Source: Roseibium sp. | GTDB lineage: Bacteria > Pseudomonadota > Alphaproteobacteria > Rhizobiales > Stappiaceae | NCBI GenBank assembly: GCA_017643925.1 | Contig: JAEPML010000024.1 | Span: forward strand, 1 to 63,630 | Length of the DNA stretch: 63,630 nt | Direction: 5' to 3' | Part shown: positions 43,844 through 52,615 of the stretch, piece after piece | How the letters are laid out: each line of letters begins with the position of its first letter | How positions within the stretch are numbered: the first letter of the stretch is position 1 | Made by a program: the position numbers and the translations under genes | The notes under the pieces: model-generated | Seen by the model: the letters and a program-made list of their open reading frames with translations, nothing else | Databases searched by the model: none | Told to the model about the DNA's origin: nothing

Positions 43844-44620
43844 CTATCCCCGGCCCACAAAGGGCATCGTCGTCGCCATCACCGTTATGGTCAGGACATT
43901 CGCGTCGAGCGGCAAGCCTGCCATGTAGACGACCGCTTCACCGACACGGGCGGCGTCGATGGTCGGTTCCGGCATGAGGTCGCCGTTCGGCTGCAGAACC
44001 CCCGCTTCCATCCTTGCAGTCATGTCGCTGGCCGCGTTGCCGATATCGATCTGACCACAGGCGATGTTGAAGTTTCGCCCGTCCAGCGCCGCGGACTTGG
44101 TCAATCCGGTAATGGCGTGTTTGGTGGAGGTATAGGGGGCCGAGTTCGGCCGCGGCGTTGTTGCCGATATCGATCCGTTGTTGATGATCCGGCCACCTTG
44201 CGGATCCTGTGTCTTCATGATCCTGAAGGCCTGTTGGGTGCACAGGAACGCACCGGTGAGGTTGGCGGCGACAACGGCGCTCCATTCTTCAAAGGAGATC
44301 TCTTCCAGCGGCACCGGCGAGTTGCCGATCCCGGCATTGTTCACCAGAAGATCCAGACGCCCGAACGTGCTTTTGATTTCCTCGAACAACGCTTGTACCG
44401 ATGCAGGGTCTCCGAAGTCGCAGGCAACCCAGTTTACCTCGTTGCCGCTTTCTGCGAACAACTCGGCGGCCGCAGCCTCAAGGACATCCTTGCGACGCCC
44501 GGTGATCACCACGCGCCATCCCTCCGCGCTCAGGCTTCGGGATACTGCCTTGCCGACGCCGGTGCCCCCGCCTGTGACAAGCGCAATTCTGCCCGTTACA
44601 TCAAATCCGCTTTGCGTCAT
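43844..44620 (-). CDS. SDR-family oxidoreductase
   Basis: A 258-residue short-chain dehydrogenase. The cofactor motif TGGGTGVGKAVSRSL follows the N-terminal strand, NNAG is at the fourth strand, and the catalytic Ser and YTSTKHAI (Tyr and Lys) are in place. It uses NAD(P) to oxidise or reduce an alcohol/ketone pair. Its ATG overlaps the stop of the DenD-like gene as ATGA, so the two should act in one pathway, plausibly oxidising a sugar acid, although its substrate is not visible. Confidence 0.87.
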   Translation of the reverse strand: MTQSGFDVTGRIALVTGGGTGVGKAVSRSLSAEGWRVVITGRRKDVLEAAAAELFAESGNEVNWVACDFGDPASVQALFEEIKSTFGRLDLLVNNAGIGNSPVPLEEISFEEWSAVVAANLTGAFLCTQQAFRIMKTQDPQGGRIINNGSISATTPRPNSAPYTSTKHAITGLTKSAALDGRNFNIACGQIDIGNAASDMTARMEAGVLQPNGDLMPEPTIDAARVGEAVVYMAGLPLDANVLTITVMATTMPFVGRG

Positions 44621-45603
44621 GCATCTTTGCCTTCCAGTTCGTCTTCCAGGTGGACCCGGATAATTTCATCAAATGTGGTCTCGGCCTGAAAGCCAAGCGC
44701 CGAAGCACGCTTCGGATCGAAATTCGTCGGCCACCCGGCGACGATTTTTTGAATGTCGGAACCCGGTTCATGGCGAATGAGAGCGACGGCCTTGTCCCCG
44801 GCAACGCGACGCAAGGCTTCGATCTGTTCGCCAACAAGAGCAGACAGCCCCGGCATGGTCAGATTTCGGCGCGGTCCGATGTCATCCGTGTTGATGCGGG
44901 CCGCGTGCGCGAAAAAGCCAACCGCAGCCCGGGGGCTGGCAAACCAGTGCCTGACGGTGTCCGCAACAGGCAGGACTGCTTCCTTGCCAACAAGTGGTTC
45001 CCGCAGGATGTTGGAAAAGAACCCCGAAGCTGCCTTGTTCGGCTTGCCCGGCCGGACACAAATGGTTGGCAGCCGCAGACCGATCCCGTCAAAGACCCCC
45101 TTGCGGGTATAGTCGGCCAGGAGAAGTTCCGTGATGGCCTTCTGCGTTCCATAGCTCGTCAACGGTGTTGTGAAGAACTCATCGCCGATCCTATCGGGAA
45201 AGGGTTGACCGAAGACGGCAATCGACGATGCGAAAACAACCCTCGGACAGTAAGGTTCCTTTGCACCTTCATGGCGTATGGCCTCGAATAGATGCCGGCT
45301 GCCATCAAGGTTGATCAGGTACCCTTTTTCGAAATCGGTCTCCGCTTCACCCGAAACGATCGCGGCCAGGTGAAAGATCAGGTCGGGACGACCGGAGACC
45401 AGCTTTTCCGGCGTGCCCGGTGCCGCCAGATCCAGTGTCATGGCGTGCGTGTATTCTTCCAGGGCCGGTGGCACCGGAGGTGCAAAAGCGTCCACAAGCG
45501 TCAATCTGGAGACCTCGGAACCGAAGAGTGCCGGATCCAGCGCGAGTTTTTCCACCAGTTTGCGGCCAACCATTCCGGCGGCCCCGATCACAAGCACATG
45601 CAT
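44617..45603 (-). CDS. DenD-like D-erythronate dehydrogenase (NAD-dependent epimerase/dehydratase family)
   Basis: A 328-residue extended SDR protein. The NAD motif is VIGAAGMVGRKLVEKL, and the catalytic Tyr-Lys pair is in SYGTQKAITELLLADY, with GIGLRLPTICVRPGKPNKAASGFFSNI typical of the DenD group. DenD oxidises D-erythronate at C2 to 2-oxo-D-erythronate in four-carbon acid sugar catabolism. The usual partners OtnK and OtnC are not next to it; an SDR gene is instead. A perfect-armed palindrome lies 66 bp upstream and is a likely operator. Related extended SDRs with other sugar-acid substrates are an alternative. Confidence 0.8.
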   Translation of the reverse strand: MHVLVIGAAGMVGRKLVEKLALDPALFGSEVSRLTLVDAFAPPVPPALEEYTHAMTLDLAAPGTPEKLVSGRPDLIFHLAAIVSGEAETDFEKGYLINLDGSRHLFEAIRHEGAKEPYCPRVVFASSIAVFGQPFPDRIGDEFFTTPLTSYGTQKAITELLLADYTRKGVFDGIGLRLPTICVRPGKPNKAASGFFSNILREPLVGKEAVLPVADTVRHWFASPRAAVGFFAHAARINTDDIGPRRNLTMPGLSALVGEQIEALRRVAGDKAVALIRHEPGSDIQKIVAGWPTNFDPKRASALGFQAETTFDEIIRVHLEDELEGKDA

Positions 45604-45668
45604 TCCCGGTCGATCTCCTGACTATCCCGATGGCGGTTGAAATGTGCAAATCGCGGAGGATCGATTCG

Positions 45669-45691
45669 CTGTTTCGAAGCTTTCGAAACAG
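45669..45691. promoter_or_regulatory. Palindromic operator candidate upstream of the DenD-like gene
   Basis: Two perfect 10-bp arms CTGTTTCGAA and TTCGAAACAG around a three-base centre GCT, 66 bp before the DenD-like start, within a 135-bp gap. The size and symmetry fit a dimeric sugar-acid regulator. Confidence 0.6.
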
Positions 45692-45738
45692 CATGAGTAT
45701 CGGCTGCAATTGCCTTGAAAGACAACCGGTCACAAGCG

Positions 45739-46773
45739 TTAGTCGATGCTTTCCACCGCGCCGCCAGCCGCTTTCCAGGCGCGAAAACCGCCAGGCATAT
45801 GTGCAATTCCCTTCAGCCCATGCTCGTTCGCAATCTCGACGGCAAGCGTCGAGCGCTCACCGACCGCACAGTAGATCAGCAGATCCGCGTTTCGGCTCAG
45901 GCTTTGAAGCGTGCCACTCGATGCGCAATGTGACCCGAAGCGACCGTAGGGCAGATGAATGGAGCCTGGAATTGCCCCGTCCCGTCTGCGCTCCCCCTCC
46001 TCGCGAATGTCTACGAGCTGGACCTGCGGGTCGGGCCAGGCGTTGAGCAGTTCCTCCACCTCTATGGAGGGAACCCGATGCTGTGCATCTAGTTGCAGCC
46101 CGAGCTTCAGGTTTTCAGGCACGGCAACATCCATCATCTTCGGATTGGGCAGGTTCAGGTTGTTCATGATCTCGGCATATTCATCGGCCGAGGACACATT
46201 GAGACGCGGATTGAACGCCCGTTCCTCGGCAATGGTGCTCACCGTATCGCCCTTGTAGTCATGACCCGGATAGACAAATGTCTGTTCAGGCAGTTTGAGC
46301 AGACGTTCGAACAGGGAATGATACTGGTCATAGGGATCGCCATTTTGAAAGTCAGTGCGGCCTGTCCCCCTGATCAGCAGGGTATCCCCGGTGAACACCC
46401 GGTCATCCATTAGGAAACTGTAGCTCTCGCTCGTATGGCCCGGCGTGTGCAGCGCGGTCAGCGACAGGCCCTCGATGGTGAGTTTCTCGTTGTCGCTCAC
46501 CCGCATGGAGACGACATCGGTCGGAGACTGTTCCCCCATCACCGTCACGCAGCGGGTTGCATCCCGGAGTTTGCCCATCGCACTGACATGGTCGGCGTGA
46601 ATATGGGTATCGATGACCTTGACCAGCTTCAGGTCGAGTTCTTCCAGGAGTTTGAGGTAGCGGCCGGTCTGTTCAAGAACTGGATCGATCAGTAGCGCTT
46701 CACCGCCGCTCCGGCTGGCCAGAAGATAGGTGTAGGTGCAGGAGGTCTTGTCGAACAGCTGTCTGAAAATCAT
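45739..46773 (-). CDS. Persulfide dioxygenase-rhodanese fusion (ETHE1/Blh-like)
   Basis: A 344-residue two-domain enzyme. The metallo-beta-lactamase domain (about residues 1-225) has THIHADHVSAMG, HTPGHTSES and PGHDYKG, as in ETHE1-type persulfide dioxygenases that oxidise glutathione persulfide to sulfite and glutathione. The rhodanese domain (about 240-344) has Cys302 in LLIYCAVGERS and so should transfer sulfane sulfur. Fusion of the two handles sulfide oxidation in one chain. ATG 46773 has GTGGAGGAATTC upstream. No BigR-type regulator or sulfide:quinone reductase gene is adjacent in the window. Confidence 0.9.
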   Translation of the reverse strand: MIFRQLFDKTSCTYTYLLASRSGGEALLIDPVLEQTGRYLKLLEELDLKLVKVIDTHIHADHVSAMGKLRDATRCVTVMGEQSPTDVVSMRVSDNEKLTIEGLSLTALHTPGHTSESYSFLMDDRVFTGDTLLIRGTGRTDFQNGDPYDQYHSLFERLLKLPEQTFVYPGHDYKGDTVSTIAEERAFNPRLNVSSADEYAEIMNNLNLPNPKMMDVAVPENLKLGLQLDAQHRVPSIEVEELLNAWPDPQVQLVDIREEGERRRDGAIPGSIHLPYGRFGSHCASSGTLQSLSRNADLLIYCAVGERSTLAVEIANEHGLKGIAHMPGGFRAWKAAGGAVESID

Positions 46774-46910
46774 CGAATTCCTCCACGTGCCGCAACCTTG
46801 GATCTCTGCCCCTGCTGAAAGAGGGTCATCCCTTATCATATGGCTTCTTGGAGAGAATTCACATCAAGTTCCGCTGCATCGGCCGACAGCTGCGCGGGCG
46901 GGTCGTCCCC

Positions 46911-48743
46911 TCAGACCACCCGCTGCAGACCCGATCGGCTCCTGACCAGGGGAGCGCAGGCCGAAGACAACCATTTTCTTGCTTCTTCGGAGCATTTGTG
47001 AGCGGTGAGATCCAGGACCGTGGCATGGTAATCGTCCAACCAGCCGATTTCCGTTTCGCTCAATCGGTCGAGGACCAATGCATCTGTCTGGATCGGGATC
47101 AAGGTGAGATTGCCGAAACTCAGGAACCCGTCTTGCTCTTCCCGGATCTCGAAAAGGTTCTCCAGGCGGATACCAAAATGACCGGCCTTGTAAAATCCCG
47201 GTTCGATGGAAAGCACCATTCCCGGAGCCAGGTCGACGGGGTTATACGGTTTGCCGATGCGCTGCGGCTGTTCGTGTACGGAAAGGCGGTGCCCGATCCC
47301 GTGCCCGGTTCCGTGATCATAATCGAGACCGAGATCCCAGAGGGGTCGACGGCAGATCGCGTCAATATGATGGCCTTGCGTGCCCTTGGGAAACCGCAAG
47401 GTCGCCAGTGCGACCAGCGCCTTGAAGACCGCTGTGTAGGCCTCGGTATAACCGTCGGGCAACGAACCGAAACAATAGGAACGCGTCGCATCCGTTGTGC
47501 CGGTTTCGTATTGGCCGCCGCTGTCGAGCAGGAAGGGAGCGGTCGGCTGGATCGAAGCAGAAGCAACGGGATCCGCCGCGTAGTGACACATGGCGGCGTT
47601 GGACCCGGAACAGGAAATCGTCCGGAAACTTTCGCTCAGGAATCCTGCACGTGCCTTTCGGTATTCCAATATCTTTTGTTCCGCCTCGTATTCGCTCACC
47701 GGCTCGCCAGACGCAGCGCGTGCCGGAACGGTTGATTGCAGCCAGGAGCCGAACTCAGCCCAGGCGACCGCATCTTCCAGGTGGCAGGCTCGCAAACCCT
47801 CGAGTTCTGTCGCGTTCTTTGCGGCTTTCGCGCGCGTGACCGGGCTCGGTTTGTGAACCGGCGCCCCATGCATTCTCGTTACCAGCTGGCTGACGGCTGC
47901 CGGAGAGAAATCGGGGTCGAGGAGCACTCTGGCGCTCCCTTCAAATGCCCCTTCCAGCGTCTCCAGGAACGCGCTCTTGGGATGAATGGACAACCAGTTC
48001 GGCAACGTGTCCGAAAGACCATCCTCAAACTTGGCCCGATCGACAAACCAATGACCACTTCCTTTCCTGTCGAGCATCAGAAAGGACTGAGGCATCGGAT
48101 TGTAGGCGACGTCATCGCCGCGCACATTCAATAACCAGGCGATGTTGTCCGGCTGCGTCTCGACAATGAAATCGGCCCCCTCTTCCTGAAGAACCTCCAG
48201 TAGAAATTTCCGCTTCTCCTCGATGGAACGACCCGCAAACTGAACTGGAAAGGCGCTGATCCAGCCAAAGGGTTCTTCCGGCTGATCGGCCCAGATGCTG
48301 TCCACCGGGTTGTGAGACAGGGGCTTCAATTCTGCTCCGACCGGCTCGAGCGCCTTTTCAAAACGGCTTACCCAGCTCGGCGGCAGCAACATGGCGTCAT
48401 AGCCGATGGACCAGGCGTCGCTGGCCACGTTTGCAAGCCAGCTTTCCGGAGGGTTTTCGAAAAGGTGATCCCGCTCGACCAGGTCTGGCGGACACTGGTT
48501 TTGTGCCTGCACGGTATAGCGACCGTCGACGAAAAGGCGCGCCGTGTCAGCTGTCACGATCGCGGCACCCGCCGACCCAGTAAAACCGGTCACAAATCCA
48601 AGACGTTCGTCATGCGGGGCGACATATTCACCCTGGTGAGCATCGAAGCGCGGAACAATCAGGGCGTCCAGTTCAAGGTCGGCCAGTTCCTTGCGCAGTC
48701 TCGCGAGACGGCTTGAAATCGTTGCGTGGCGGGGTTCAGACAT
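46911..48743 (-). CDS. Aminopeptidase P family Xaa-Pro peptidase (M24B)
   Basis: A 610-residue three-domain metallopeptidase. Two creatinase-like N-terminal domains precede the M24 pita-bread domain (about residues 300-540) with metal ligands in LDSGGQYETGTTDATRSY, GTGHGIGHRLSVHEQP and SIEPGFYK, and a C-terminal domain as in the larger aminopeptidase P subgroup. It releases the first residue before proline from peptides. Its start overlaps the upstream ATPase gene by 8 bp, so it is the last gene of the peptide uptake operon and would process imported proline-containing peptides in the cytoplasm. The longer frame runs into that ATPase and is not used. Confidence 0.9.
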   Translation of the reverse strand: MSEPRHATISSRLARLRKELADLELDALIVPRFDAHQGEYVAPHDERLGFVTGFTGSAGAAIVTADTARLFVDGRYTVQAQNQCPPDLVERDHLFENPPESWLANVASDAWSIGYDAMLLPPSWVSRFEKALEPVGAELKPLSHNPVDSIWADQPEEPFGWISAFPVQFAGRSIEEKRKFLLEVLQEEGADFIVETQPDNIAWLLNVRGDDVAYNPMPQSFLMLDRKGSGHWFVDRAKFEDGLSDTLPNWLSIHPKSAFLETLEGAFEGSARVLLDPDFSPAAVSQLVTRMHGAPVHKPSPVTRAKAAKNATELEGLRACHLEDAVAWAEFGSWLQSTVPARAASGEPVSEYEAEQKILEYRKARAGFLSESFRTISCSGSNAAMCHYAADPVASASIQPTAPFLLDSGGQYETGTTDATRSYCFGSLPDGYTEAYTAVFKALVALATLRFPKGTQGHHIDAICRRPLWDLGLDYDHGTGHGIGHRLSVHEQPQRIGKPYNPVDLAPGMVLSIEPGFYKAGHFGIRLENLFEIREEQDGFLSFGNLTLIPIQTDALVLDRLSETEIGWLDDYHATVLDLTAHKCSEEARKWLSSACAPLVRSRSGLQRVV

Positions 48744-49731
48744 TCGCGATCTCTTCAGCATGGTGACAGGCCACGGTTCCACGCCCCTCGAGGGGACGCA
48801 GCGCGGGCAGTTCGGTGGTGCATTTTGGGGTCTTGTGACGACATCGCACGTGAAAGGGGCAGCCGGGCGGGATGTCCATGGGTGACGGCAATTCACCTCC
48901 CAGATGAATTTTCTTGCCCTTTTCATCCGGGTCGAGCGACGGAGCTGCACTCAGCAGTGCTTGCGAATAGGGATGCGACGGATTGGCAAAGAGCGTTTCA
49001 CTGTCACCAATTTCAACGATGCGTCCAAGATAGATGACGGCCACCCGGTTGGAGACGTGACGCACCAGCCTGAGGTCATGCGCAACGAAGAGGATCGTCA
49101 GCCCGAGCCGTTCCTGAAGGTCGAGCAACAGATTGACGATCTGCGCCTGAACCGAGACATCGAGTGCAGAGACCAGCTCGTCGGCAATCAGAACCTCTGG
49201 TTCCACGGCGAGGGCGCGCGCAATCGCGATGCGTTGCCGCTGGCCGCCGGAAAACTCATGCGGATACTTGTCGAGCGCATCCTGCGGCAACTGGACCAGG
49301 TCCATCAGCCCGGAAAGCATCGATGGCACTTCGTCCTCTGTGCACATCTCGTGGACCGTCAGGGCTTCGCTCAGGATCTGGCGCGTGGTCATGCGCGGAT
49401 TGAGCGAAGAATAGGGATCCTGAAACATCATCTGGACCCGGCGATTGTAGGTCCTGTCCCGGCGCTCGGCTGGTTCGAAAACATCCCTTCCCTGAAACAG
49501 GACCTCACCGCCGGTCGGTTCGTGAAGCCTGACGATACAGCGTGCCAGCGTTGACTTGCCACAGCCCGATTCCCCGACCACACCAAGGGTCTCGCCCCGT
49601 TTCAGGTCCAGACTGACCCCGTTCAATGCATGCACGTCGCGCGAAGGTCTGTTGGCCAGCACATCGAGAACCGAACGTTTGCCCTGGAAAGCAAGGTTCA
49701 CGTCCCTGATTTCAAGCACTGCATCGCTCAT
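48736..49731 (-). CDS. Oligopeptide/dipeptide ABC transporter ATP-binding protein (DppF/OppF-like)
   Basis: A 331-residue ATPase. Walker A GESGCGKST, signature FSGGQRQRIAIARAL, Walker B LIADELVSALD and the C-terminal oligopeptide-transporter domain with LPSPMDIPPGCPFHVRCRHKTPKC, which supplies iron-sulfur-type cysteines, are present. It pairs with the DppD-like ATPase whose stop overlaps its ATG by four bases. ATG 49731 (MSDAVLEIRDVN) is chosen by that overlap. Peptide uptake is the family role; related members also carry nickel or opines. Confidence 0.92.
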   Translation of the reverse strand: MSDAVLEIRDVNLAFQGKRSVLDVLANRPSRDVHALNGVSLDLKRGETLGVVGESGCGKSTLARCIVRLHEPTGGEVLFQGRDVFEPAERRDRTYNRRVQMMFQDPYSSLNPRMTTRQILSEALTVHEMCTEDEVPSMLSGLMDLVQLPQDALDKYPHEFSGGQRQRIAIARALAVEPEVLIADELVSALDVSVQAQIVNLLLDLQERLGLTILFVAHDLRLVRHVSNRVAVIYLGRIVEIGDSETLFANPSHPYSQALLSAAPSLDPDEKGKKIHLGGELPSPMDIPPGCPFHVRCRHKTPKCTTELPALRPLEGRGTVACHHAEEIANV

Positions 49732-50729
49732 GCGGCAGCCCCTCCCCGATTCTTGACCTGGTTGAAACAGGCAACGGCGCGTTGCCCCGTTTCGGTCGCA
49801 AGAAGCGGTCGCGACTGCGCGCACAGGTCGGTTCTTTGCGGACACCGGGGTGCAAAGGCGCATCCGGCAGGCAGGGACAGAAGGCTGGGCGGTGTTCCGG
49901 GGATGGAATAGAGCGGCGTTCGAGGTGGCACGTTTTCAGGCACCGATCGCATCAGGCCCACCGTGTAAGGATGCTGCGGGGTGCGCAGGACCTCCCGGAC
50001 CGCTCCCTGTTCGACGATGCGGCCCGCATACATGACGGCGACCTGGTCACAGGTCTGGGCAACAACACCGAGATCATGGGTCACGAGAATGACGCCCATG
50101 TCGAAGTCCTGTGCAAGCGACAGGATCAGATCCAGGATCTGCGCCTGGATGGTCACGTCCAGCGCCGTGGTTGGTTCGTCTGCCAGCAGCAGCTTTGGTC
50201 GCGCCGCGAGCGCGATCGCAATCATCACGCGTTGGCGCATCCCCCCGGAGAACTGATGGGGATATTCGCCAAGGCGCGAGCGCGCCGCCGGGATACCGAC
50301 CAGATCGAGCATTTCAATCGCACGGGCCTTCCGCTCGGTCGCCGTCAGTCCGGTGTGGCTCTTCAGGGTCTCGTCGATCTGGACCCCGACGGTCAAAAGC
50401 GGGTTCAGCGATGTCATCGGTTCCTGGAAGATCATCGCGATCTCACCGCCCCGGATCCTGCGCATATCGGCTTCGTTTTTCGAAACCAGATTTTCGCCTT
50501 TCCAGAGAACGGAGCCCGTGGTGTCGCCATAGCGACGCGACAGGCCCAGGATGGAGCGCAGCGTCACGCTTTTTCCAGACCCGCTTTCACCGACCAGGCC
50601 GAGGATCTCGCCCTTGCTCACGGAGAAACCGACGTCTCGGACCGCGGGGATGGACACGTCGCCGGAACCGAAGGTTGTGCAAAGACCATCGACCGACAGA
50701 AGGGGGGTGTGCACAGTTTTGAGTGTCAT
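49728..50729 (-). CDS. Oligopeptide/dipeptide ABC transporter ATP-binding protein (DppD/OppD-like)
   Basis: A 333-residue ATPase with Walker A GESGSGKSV, signature FSGGMRQRVMIAIAL, Walker B LLADEPTTALDVT and a C-terminal oligopeptide-transporter domain ending in CAFAPRCPQRTDLCAQSRP. It works with the DppF-like ATPase as the heterodimeric motor. ATG 50729 overlaps the permease stop as ATGA; the longer frame has no family match. The Ser-Val after the P-loop Lys (GKSVT) is common in this subfamily. Confidence 0.92.
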   Translation of the reverse strand: MTLKTVHTPLLSVDGLCTTFGSGDVSIPAVRDVGFSVSKGEILGLVGESGSGKSVTLRSILGLSRRYGDTTGSVLWKGENLVSKNEADMRRIRGGEIAMIFQEPMTSLNPLLTVGVQIDETLKSHTGLTATERKARAIEMLDLVGIPAARSRLGEYPHQFSGGMRQRVMIAIALAARPKLLLADEPTTALDVTIQAQILDLILSLAQDFDMGVILVTHDLGVVAQTCDQVAVMYAGRIVEQGAVREVLRTPQHPYTVGLMRSVPENVPPRTPLYSIPGTPPSLLSLPAGCAFAPRCPQRTDLCAQSRPLLATETGQRAVACFNQVKNRGGAAA

Positions 50730-51592
50730 CCACGTGGCCTCAACAGATCTGCCAGGCCATCGCCGATCAGCGAGAAGCCCAGGCCCGTCAACACGATGGC
50801 AATGCCCGGCATCAGGCTCAGCCACCAGGCAGTGGTGATGAAATTGCGTCCTTCCGCAATCAGAACGCCCCATTCCGCCTGGGGCGGTTGCGCACCGAGA
50901 CCGAGATAGCCGAGAGAGGAACCAAGCAGGATCGCAAGAGCCATGTCGGTCATCCAGTAGACGACAATCGGCGTCATCGCATTGGGAAGCAGATGCCGGA
51001 ATATGATGCGCAGATCCGAATAACCCATCACGATCCCGGCGGAAGCATAGTCATTCGACATCTGCGAAATGACCTCCGCCCGCATCAGCCTGGCGTAGTA
51101 GACCCAGCCAACCAGCGTGATGGCGATATACATGTTGATCAGCCCGGGCCCCAGAACCGCGACGACGGCAATCACCAGTACCAGGAACGGAAAGGTGATG
51201 ATCGCATCGACAACGCGACCGAAAATCATGTCGGCAATGCCGCGATAGTAGCCGACCAGTGCTCCGACGATTACGCCGATGGTCAGGGCAAAAACGGTCG
51301 CAAGAACCGCCATCTGCATATTGACCGAATAGGCCCAGATCACACGCGAGAACGTATCGCGGCCCAGCAGGTCGGTTCCGAACGGGTGTTGCCAGCTCGG
51401 GGGCTGCCGAACGGCCAGATAATCGATGAAATTCGGGTCATGCGGCGCAAAGACCTGCGGAAACAATGCCAGAATGGTGGAGGCCCCGATAATGGCGGCT
51501 CCCGCCATGAACCCCGGTTTTTTCAGGGCCATCTGGAACCGGCTTGGACGTTGGGCAGCTTTCGGCCCCGATGCAAGCGTCAGATCTGTCAT
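50726..51592 (-). CDS. Peptide ABC transporter permease (DppC/OppC-like)
   Basis: A 288-residue permease with an N-terminal cytoplasmic tail, a first membrane segment (AGAAIIGASTILALFPQVF), the periplasmic HPFGTDLLGRDTFSRVIWA motif diagnostic of DppC/OppC, and an EAA loop near RAEVISQMSNDYASAGIVMGYSDLRIIFRHLLPN. It forms the channel with the DppB-like permease, whose stop overlaps its start by four bases. Confidence 0.93.
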   Translation of the reverse strand: MTDLTLASGPKAAQRPSRFQMALKKPGFMAGAAIIGASTILALFPQVFAPHDPNFIDYLAVRQPPSWQHPFGTDLLGRDTFSRVIWAYSVNMQMAVLATVFALTIGVIVGALVGYYRGIADMIFGRVVDAIITFPFLVLVIAVVAVLGPGLINMYIAITLVGWVYYARLMRAEVISQMSNDYASAGIVMGYSDLRIIFRHLLPNAMTPIVVYWMTDMALAILLGSSLGYLGLGAQPPQAEWGVLIAEGRNFITTAWWLSLMPGIAIVLTGLGFSLIGDGLADLLRPRG

Positions 51593-52530
51593 GTCAGGCG
51601 CATCCTCGGATCGAGCCAGCTCTGGAAGAGGTCCGTCATCAGGAAGACCAGGGAAACAAGAAGGGCAAAGGTCAGCGTCAGCCCCTGGATGAGCGGGTAG
51701 TCGCGCGCAAAAATCGCTTCCAGCATAAGCCGGCCAACACCCGGAACAGCAAAGACGGTTTCGGTGACAAGCGTACCGCTCATCAGCTGACCGATGGACA
51801 GTCCAAGGAGCGTTATCGTCGAGATCAATGCGTTCTTCAGCACGTGGCGACCGAGGATCAGCCGCGGCGGCAAGCCCTTGGCGCGGGCAAACTGCACATA
51901 TTCCGCATCAAGCACCTCGATGATGGCTGCCCTGAGATTTCGCATCAGGATCGCGGACGTATAGAGCGCAACCGTCACCGACGGCAGAAACAGGTGATAG
52001 AGCCTGTCGGCAAAGGTGTCCCCGTAACCACCGACCGGGAACAGCCGCAATTGCGCGGCGAGAAAGGTCAGCAGGATCAGGCCGATGTAGAAAACCGGCA
52101 TGGACAGCCCGACCTGGAACACCGCTCGGATCAGGTTGTCCTGCCATTTGCCCCGGTTCAGAGCCGCGATGAAGGCCAGCGGCCCCGCAATCAGGATTGA
52201 GAGTGTGATCGCGTAGACGGCCAGGAAAATCGTCGTGGGCAAACGCGCGAGAACCACATCCAGAACCGGCGCGCGCATCAGGATGGATCGACCAAGGTCA
52301 CCCTGCAGCGTGTTGGTCAGGAACAGCCAGAACTGCGTCCAGAGCGGCGCGTTCAGACCCAGCTTGTCCCGGATCGCGGCAATGTCCGCGTCTGACGCCT
52401 TGTCCCCGGCAATGGCAATTGCCGGATCGCCAGGCAACAACCGCACCAGCAGAAAGATGATGATCATCACCAGAAGGAAGGTGGGGATCATCAGAACCAG
52501 ACGGTTCAGCGTGTATTGTGCACCAGCCAT
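51589..52530 (-). CDS. Peptide ABC transporter permease (DppB/OppB-like)
   Basis: A 313-residue permease with the DppB/OppB N-terminus (LNRLVLMIPTFLLVMIIIFLLVRLLPGDPA), membrane segments throughout, and an EAA loop near LRAAIIEVLDAEYVQFARAKGLPPRLILGRHVLKNA. The C-terminus has ETVFAVPGVGRLMLEAI. It lies 85 bp after the binding-protein gene, with the DppC-like gene overlapping its end. Confidence 0.93.
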   Translation of the reverse strand: MAGAQYTLNRLVLMIPTFLLVMIIIFLLVRLLPGDPAIAIAGDKASDADIAAIRDKLGLNAPLWTQFWLFLTNTLQGDLGRSILMRAPVLDVVLARLPTTIFLAVYAITLSILIAGPLAFIAALNRGKWQDNLIRAVFQVGLSMPVFYIGLILLTFLAAQLRLFPVGGYGDTFADRLYHLFLPSVTVALYTSAILMRNLRAAIIEVLDAEYVQFARAKGLPPRLILGRHVLKNALISTITLLGLSIGQLMSGTLVTETVFAVPGVGRLMLEAIFARDYPLIQGLTLTFALLVSLVFLMTDLFQSWLDPRMRLT

Positions 52531-52615
52531 TTCGATCTTGCCGAATACCGTTTGTTGACGAGGCGGCGAGGAAGCGGGAACTCCCTCGCCGCCCGACCAT
52601 GACAGCGGGAAAGGG

